Assembly (NCBI RefSeq): GCF_021130785.1
Contig: NW_025776251.1
Coordinates: forward strand, 1-64,000
Reading direction: 5' to 3'
Length of the DNA: 64,000 nt
From: Homalodisca vitripennis
Taxonomy: Eukaryota > Arthropoda > Insecta > Hemiptera > Cicadellidae
Shown here: in pieces, positions 58,372 through 64,000 of the stretch
Layout: every line of letters starts with the position of its first letter
Numbering within the stretch: the stretch's first letter is position 1
Notes under the pieces: model-generated
The model's database searches: none
What the model saw: only the letters and a program-made list of their open reading frames with translations
What the model was told of the DNA's origin: nothing
Position numbers and translations under genes: made by a program

Positions 58372-59974
58372 TGCAATTGCAAATGAATTTGGTGAGGATT
58401 TGTTTTTTGAAGAGCAATATCAATGTGAAGTATTTTTTTAGCGATTTGAATTGGAGTTTGCTGATGTAATAAACACAATTAATAAAATGAAAAACCAACG
58501 TAGTTGTGGTATTGACAGAATTAGTATTATAACGGTTAAGGAGAACTTACATTTGCTTGCACCAATATTTTATAGTATTTATAAAAGGTCATTAAGTCAG
58601 GGCAAAATACCAAAACAGTTTAAAATAGCCACTGTAGTACCAGTGTATAAAGCGGGGGATGATAACGTCTTGGCGTCATATAGGCTAGTGTCGTTGATAA
58701 GTACCGTTGCCAAAATTTTCGAAACCTTAGTCAAAGATAAATTAATAAAATATTTGGATGAGAGGCTAATATTTTCTCCTGATCAGTTTGGTTTCCTGCC
58801 GGGTAGAGGTACCGATACAGCGATTGAGAAACATGTCAGCACTATTGTGAATGCTTCAGATAAGTATAATTATACATTATCTGTATACCTTGATATGAGG
58901 AAAGCATTTGATGTTTTGGATATTGATATTCTTATTACGAAAATAAAAAAATGTGGAATAGGAGGTTCAGCTTTGTCCTGGTTGGAGTCTTCTTGTAGGG
59001 GTAGAAAACAGACTGTAAAGATAAATGAAGTGTTTAGTGACATGGTTGAACTACAATACGGGACGGCACAGGGAGGTGTCCTGGGACCAGTTATGTTCTT
59101 GTATATTCATTAATGACATGTTACGTATTCAATTGAATTCAAGGATATTCGCATATGCCGATGACACTGCCCTTGTATGTTCAGCGTACAGTAAGGAATC
59201 GCTAAAAAGAAAGATTGATAGTGATTTGAGTAAAATTTCGACATGGTTAATTGAAAACAGAATTTTAATAAATACAACAAAATCAAAATGTTTAATATTT
59301 TTTGACACTAACCAACCTAGGGAACAGCTGCAAAATAATTATGAACTGTTTTGTCACAGACATAGCTGTAAATATCAATGTACATGCTCCAGCATAGAGG
59401 TTGTAGAAAAAGTGAAATATTTGGGACTTTTTATCGATCACAAACTTAAATGGGACCATCATATTCATTATTTAGGAAAGAAGCTGAGAAGAATCAACTA
59501 TGGTCTATACCACATGAGAAGTTGTCTTAAGGGCCAACACTTGATACAGCTTTACAGATCGTGGTTTGAAAGCGTGCTGAGGTATGGGATATTACATTTT
59601 GGGGGTACATATCAAGCGGTAAAAAGCTTGTAATTATGTGTCAAAGGCAAGCTTTACGTATAATTTTTCGAGTTAATAAGAGGGACAGACTTACCTACAT
59701 TTTTTCGGAGAATGGGCTGCTTACTTTTGAGCAAATACACAAGTTGTGTTGTGTGATGTATGTACACGCAAGAACTGAGCAGTTTCCAACGAGACAGTTT
59801 AATAGAGTAACGAGATTTGCACAATATATTACACTTGAATTGCCAAACTTGAACAAGGAACGCAGCAGAATGCAACTCTGTTATTTGGGTCCAAAATTGT
59901 ATAATGAAATTATTAGACATTTTGGTAATAGTATCATATATGAAAAGAAACCTAAATTTAAAATAAAATTATAG
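58372..59974 (+). pseudogene. CR1-group reverse transcriptase, three lesions
   Basis: Starts in the pre-RT segment IANEFGEDLFFEEQYQCEVF, passes an in-frame TAG at about 58438, then RT motifs: SCGIDRISI, ATVVPVYKAGD, SYRLVSLISTVAKIFE, QFGFLPGRGTDTAIE, VYLDMRKAFDVLD (motif A), GTAQGGVLGPVMF (motif B, with Thr-Ala for the usual Val-Pro), a frameshift near 59108, FAYADDTALVC (motif C, intact), then GLFIDHKLKWDHHI. A second frameshift near 59625 precedes MCQRQALRIIF and the end at 59974. The endonuclease is deleted. Confidence 0.87.
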
Positions 59975-60987
59975 CTTTTTTAATAATTTAACAATCATTT
60001 AATTCTCTGGTTTTATTTTTTTATTTATGTATTGTCGTTGCTATTTATTTATTTATTTATGTAATATAATTCTTGATTGCGTACTATTGTTGCTACGTAA
60101 TTTATTTGTTAATATTGCAGTCTAATATCTTGTTAAAACCAAATAGTGCTATTTGTTGTTTATTGTTGAAATATTTGTTAGAGTAATGAATTGAGTTGCT
60201 ATTGCATTTTATTGTTCATTAATGGCGTAGTTTATATTGTTGTTATGTTCCTGCAGAGTTTATATTGTTATTATGTACTGTCAGAGTTTATATTGTTGTT
60301 ATGTTCTGTCAGAGTTTATATTGTTGTTATGTTCTGTCAGAGTTTATATTGTTGTTATGTTATTGAGAGTTTATATTTCTTTTACGTTTTTATAGCTTAT
60401 TTATAGTTGTTATATATAATTTATTGTGTATATTTGTTGCTTAATTAATTATGGAATTTTAAGTTTAGTAAAGTTTAGCCGAAAGTATTTCTGCTTCCAA
60501 ACAGAAAGTAACGCTGGGGAAAAATCGGTACATGGTCTTGACTGTGTGATAGGCATGAGAGCTGTTGTGTGCTCTAGTGGTAATATTCTTGTTTTCTATT
60601 TATTTGTTAATCACAACATTCTTTTTCCATAGTGAATTCGTCGGGCTTTGTCACTGTTCTGTTTTCTTTATTGTTATTGTTATTTAGATGTAAGATTCTA
60701 TTTATTGTTATTTAGGTATAATATTCTATTTATTGTTATTGCTGTTTATAAAGTATTTATTTATAAACTATTTCTCTATATATTTTGGTGATAGATGTAA
60801 TATAGAGTACTGAGAATGTGTAAATAGGTATGTATTGGTTATAGTATTAGGGATGCAATTTGGAATAATAATATGGAAATAGGCACATAGAATGAAAATT
60901 AGTTTCATTACTGAGTAGTTTTAATGCCCACACACGCCATTTCTGGTGTCTGGGTTATCTTTGCATGTATTATATTGTACATTACTG
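59975..60987 (+). other. CR1 copy 2 3' untranslated region
   Basis: T-rich on the plus strand, no gene. It includes TTTATTTATTTATTTATG near 60045 and a minisatellite at 60229-60385. Confidence 0.75.
60229..60385. repeat. About 28 bp minisatellite in the CR1 3' region
   Basis: Five to six copies of a unit AGTTTATATTGTTGTTATGT plus TCTGTCAG, beginning near 60229, 60256, 60284, 60312, 60340 and 60368. The middle copies are nearly identical and the end copies diverged. Confidence 0.88.
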
Positions 60988-61011
60988 AATAAAGGATTTC
61001 TGACTTCTGAC
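60988..61011 (+). terminator. CR1 polyadenylation signal and 3' tail
   Basis: AATAAA, then GGAT, then two copies of TTCTGAC at the junction with flanking DNA. This marks the true 3' end of the element. Confidence 0.85.
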
Positions 61012-61276
61012 ACCATTCATGAATGAATAACCTTATGTTTATACTGGAATTACCGATATTTTGTGTTTTTTCAGTGCTAACTCCAGTCCTGACAAGCTGG
61101 AGTTGGTATCTCGCCTGAGACTTCCTACAGTGCGGCAGTTTAAAGAGAAGATTAAATGCATCCCTAACCAAGCCTGTGGTTCGGACCACCTCCTCATATC
61201 CTGTACCTTCAAGTGGAGAATCGGAGAACCCTGCCATAAATCCTGAATCCCTCTCACTATGGAATAGTTTCCAAGT

Positions 61277-61322
61277 GCTCTGACACTCAGGTATTTTAGA
61301 ATTTAAAAAATCTTATATAAAT
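61277..61322 (-). mobile_element. Antisense CR1 ORF2 fragment after the last exon
   Basis: GCTCTGACACTCAGGTATTT onward is the reverse complement of 26236-26281. With the preceding exon tail (61228-61276) it mirrors the junction at 26236-26340, so both places share one breakpoint in opposite orientation. Confidence 0.85.
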
Positions 61323-61797
61323 ATTATTCAATAAATATTTGGTTAAGTTCCTAGTTAAGAGATGGACTTGTGTATTTCAGTTTAAAATTTTGTGATGTCG
61401 TTATTAGAATATACATACAATACAGTTTTATATAAATTCGAATTACTAGCACACACTCGCGGCTTCGGTCCCAATTCTGTGCAACATTGTGATATAATGG
61501 GTCCTATGATATTTTAACAATGAAATTAATCCCGTATCAGGTACCCATTTTTCAGTGTTCACGATTGCGAAGATCAGATATAATATTTACTCAAATTTAA
61601 GTGTAAATAAATGTTTCAGCTTTCTTGGTAAACCTCACATGAAAAAGTTAACAGCTGTTTATCGCCAGTTGAATTTGGATTATGTTTCGTAAATATTATA
61701 ATCATATTTTCCGAATTCTTTAATATTCCGCAAAACTTTTCGGATTTTACGTCCATAAAAACGTTTTTCGTAATTCAACTAATATTTTTTTAATTGG
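61323..61797. other. AT-rich sequence, nothing recognised
   Basis: No gene or repeat of this window found. A GC-richer patch CTCGCGGCTTCGGTCC near 61460 resembles, in reverse, the segment in the 2.1 kb units and might be another retroelement end. Part of this stretch may belong to the inverted-repeat arm, whose outer limit is not visible. Confidence 0.4.
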
Positions 61798-62732
61798 TCC
61801 AACCGTTCCCGCGATCAGCGCTTAACGACACATTTAACGATTTATTTTTATTTTCAATAACACCAGCAAATCTATAATATAAAGTTGCCTTTTGAGAATG
61901 ACAAACTTTCCATACAAAGCATGCAATTTAAGATTAACGTTATCCATTGCCTGCTTCGTTGAGTAGCTTCCATGCGTTTTTAGTATTGGTTTACAGTTGG
62001 AGCTTGATTAGGAAACAGTACAAGAGAATGCCGCTAGTTTAAGAATTTAATATTACTAGGTGTTATTACGTTCAGGTAATCAAAAGGACATGGAGTGGTA
62101 GAAGAAACGTTTTCATGTTATTCAGCCTATTTAACCATTCCCCAAATTACTGGTACACTCTGTATTTTTAATAAATAATATTATAAAAAACGAGGTCGAC
62201 CACATCAACACAAAATATGAGTGAAAAGTCATTATTCTCCGAACAAATTCTGGATATATCATTGAAACATACAACACAAAACAGCTGTAGTAATATATTC
62301 TAAGTGGATAATTAAGTCTATTTTGAAATGTAAAAAGTAATTGTTTATTAGATGCAACAAAACACATTAGTTAAAATTTTTACATAATCATACATTTGGA
62401 GGGAATCTAATTTTGCTGCTTTGAGTTGTGTAGCCCACGGTAATGGTCGAGTATCACTCCCATTACATTAGCAAGGATGACCTAGACGGAACTCACCCGT
62501 CGAGCTGGGCAGAACTGGCCCTGCAGATTCCTGTCGACGTCGCAGATTTTTATTCAGTTCGAACACTTGCCCGAACAGGTATTGGTAACACAAGTGTTCG
62601 AACTCATCTACAGGTATGGTAGCTTTGTACCAATTGTATTAAATTGTAATTCTGGGGTAACTGGATTACCGGTGGAAGGAGTAGGCCCAGAAGAATGATA
62701 AGGACTGGACAGTACAAAAGAAGCTTCTATCA
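61798..62732 (+). repeat. Long inverted repeat, left arm
   Basis: Pairs with 63066-64000 in reverse complement, with mirror positions summing to 125798 at both the inner and outer ends. Observed differences are few (e.g. GTATTGG against GTATGGG near 62581; CGTCGCAG against CGTCACAG near 62538; TCTATTTTG against TCTTTTTTG near 62319). There is no transposase or other gene in the arm. A 78-residue frame in both arms is AT-rich and unlike any family I know. Confidence 0.93.
62557..62603. repeat. 13 bp inverted repeat nested in the left arm
   Basis: GTTCGAACACTTG at 62557-62569 and CAAGTGTTCGAAC at 62591-62603 form a perfect 13 bp stem with a 21 bp loop. The mirror copy is at 63195-63241. Confidence 0.85.
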
Positions 62733-63065
62733 GCGTGGCGCGCATCGCAGATGGGAGTGTTTAATAACGAAATTGAGAGGTGGGGTGAGGTAGACGTGCC
62801 GTACCTCCCGTCTCAGTTGATCTGTAGAAGCAGTAACGAGTAAAGTCTTTGATAGTGATTAGAGTTTTTCTTGCTAATCGTCATCGAACCTGCGAGTAAG
62901 TGAACCTTTTTAACTGGAGTCCAGTCAATGTTCATTCTTAGTTATTTTGAATAATTTTGGGGAAAGAAATATTGTAAAAATTAAATTTAATGAGAATTTA
63001 GGAACTTGTCCTTTTTTGATCTGTGCAATATAGAACTTGTTGGTGCAGAACTAAAAACTTGGTGT
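62733..63065. other. Spacer of the long inverted repeat
   Basis: 333 bp of single-copy sequence, GC-richer on its left side. CTCAGTTGATCTG near 62814 resembles an arthropod initiator (TCAGT), and ACCTGCGAGTAAGTG near 62889 resembles a splice donor. No protein frame of note. Promoter function is only a possibility. Confidence 0.45.
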
Positions 63066-64000
63066 TGATAGAAGCTTCTTTTGTACTGTCCAGTCCTTAT
63101 CATTCTTCTGGGCCTACTCCTTCCACCGGTAATCCAGTTACCCCAGAATTACAATTTAATACAATTGGTACAAAGCTACCATACCTGTAGATGAGTTCGA
63201 ACACTTGTGTTACCCATACCTGTTCGGGCAAGTGTTCGAACTGAATAAAAATCTGTGACGTCGACAGGAATCTGCAGGGCCAGTTCTGCCCAGCTCGACG
63301 GGTGAGTTCCGTCTAGGTCATCCTTGCTAATGTAATGGGAGTGATACTCGACCATTACCGTGGGCTACACAACTCAAAGCAGCAAAATTAGATTCCCTCC
63401 AAATGTATGATTATGTAAAAATATTAACTAATGTGTTTTGTTGCATCTAATAAACAATTACTTTTTACATTTCAAAAAAGACTTAATTATCCACTTAGAA
63501 TATATTACTACAGCTGTTTTGTGTTGTATGTTTCAATGATATATCCAGAATTTGTTCGGAGAATAATGACTTTTCACTCATATTTTGTGTTGATGTGGTC
63601 GACCTCGTTTTTTATAATATTATTTATTAAAAATATAGAGTGTACCAGTCATTTGGGGAATGGTTAAATAGGCTGAATAACATGAAAACGTTTCTTCTAC
63701 CACTCCATGTCCTTTTGATTACCTGAACGTAATAACACCTAGTAATATTAAATTCTTAAACTAGCGGCATTCTCTTGTACTGTTTCCTAATCAAGCTCCA
63801 ATTGTAAACCAATACTAAAAACGCATGGAAGCTACTCAACGAAGCAGGCAATGGATAATGTTAATCTTAAATTGCACGCTTTGTATGGAAAGTTTGTCAT
63901 TCTCAAAAGGCAACTTTATATTGTAGATTTGCTGGTGTTATTGAAAATAAAAATAAATCGTTAAATGTGTCGTTAAGCGCTGATCTCGGGAACGGTTGGA
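63066..64000 (-). repeat. Long inverted repeat, right arm
   Basis: Mirror of 61798-62732, still pairing at the last base of the window, so the arm probably continues beyond it. TGATAGAAGCTTCT marks the inner boundary. Confidence 0.93.

Larger units (their letters stand above)
58234..61011 (+). mobile_element. CR1-group element, internally deleted (copy 2)
   Basis: Has the 5' end (GTTGGTGGCTGGCAGCCGTG, then the stretch shared with copy 1), the first 26 codons of ORF1, then an internal deletion to the RT part of ORF2, and a complete 3' end: AATAAA at 60988-60993 and TTCTGAC twice at 60998-61011. The satellite intron resumes at ACCATTCATGAATG. The short tandem tail and PHD-type ORF1 place it in the CR1/L2-like group. 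Confidence 0.9.
54634..61246 (+). pseudogene. EEP two-exon unit 8, intron enlarged by transposons
   Basis: Exon 54634-54753 (acceptor TTTTAG; GTA to GTT synonymous) and last exon 61075-61246 (acceptor TTTTTTCAG; EKIKC, QACGSDHLLIS, GEPCHKS). The intron between them holds the Sola-like element (55248-58067) and CR1 copy 2 (58234-61011), about 6.3 kb in all, and both insertions are in plus orientation. Both exons stay open. Confidence 0.62.

Noticed and set aside
62131..63667. A 78-residue frame present in both arms of the inverted repeat
   Set aside because: Its presence twice follows from arm identity. It is AT-rich, with no motif or splice or start context.
1..64000. tRNA or rRNA genes
   Set aside because: I saw no cloverleaf with A and B boxes and no rRNA core sequence. 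A structured search could still find a decayed tRNA-derived SINE head.

Overview
The window is repeat-dominated, AT-rich eukaryotic DNA. It most likely comes from an insect or other arthropod genome: it holds Jockey-, I- and CR1-type non-LTR retrotransposons, two piggyBac-type transposons, TTAA target duplications, spliced exons with pyrimidine-rich acceptors, and long CA microsatellites. There are no bacterial-style operons. I recognise no complete single-copy host gene. The species cannot be fixed from the sequence alone.

The backbone is two tandem arrays that appear to come from the 3' end of one host gene. In the right-hand array (39598-55247, period about 2.135 kb) every unit has a 120 bp exon-like block ending ..VKDYVFY plus two bases (AG), a roughly 880 bp intron with a CA tract, and a 172 bp last-exon-like block starting T|GCT AAC. 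Joining the two blocks makes a Ser codon across the junction and reads DYVFY-S-ANS.., followed later by a SDH motif. This is the C-terminal layout of the EEP (exonuclease-endonuclease-phosphatase) nucleases of the CCR4/Angel/Nocturnin/PDE12 group, and it looks most Angel-like to me. In the left-hand array (1-25970) the unit has shrunk to about 865 bp and keeps only the last exon. That array has 22 copies, in short, CA-bearing long, and extra-duplicated long forms.

Mobile elements are nested in this backbone. 2027-4411 is a 5'-truncated non-LTR element with a (TTTGAC)n-like tail. 6971-10778 is a decayed piggyBac-type element that cuts one last exon at TTAA and has four 16 bp palindromes spaced 44-45 bp at its left end. 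25973-27024 is a rearranged block (CR1 fragment, inverted last-exon tail, Jockey endonuclease fragment). 27876-29826 is the 5' half of a CR1-group element. 29827-36079 is a nearly full-length I-type element on the minus strand. 36080-36855 is a second copy of the rearranged block. 36885-39593 is a nearly intact piggyBac-type element. 55248-58067 is a DNA transposon I place tentatively near Sola. 58234-61011 is an internally deleted CR1-group copy.

The two copies of the rearranged block act as each other's controls. The copy at 26.2-27.05 kb is the empty site for both the I element (12-13 bp target duplication) and the second piggyBac element (TTAA). The right end of the window (61798-64000) is a long inverted repeat: two arms of about 935 bp, nearly identical, around a 333 bp spacer. 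The right arm runs to the window edge.

Nothing here is a demonstrated new system. The points most worth following are the phase-compatible terminal-exon arrays, the piggyBac end with regularly spaced palindromes, the Sola-like element with four left-end repeats, and the long inverted repeat.
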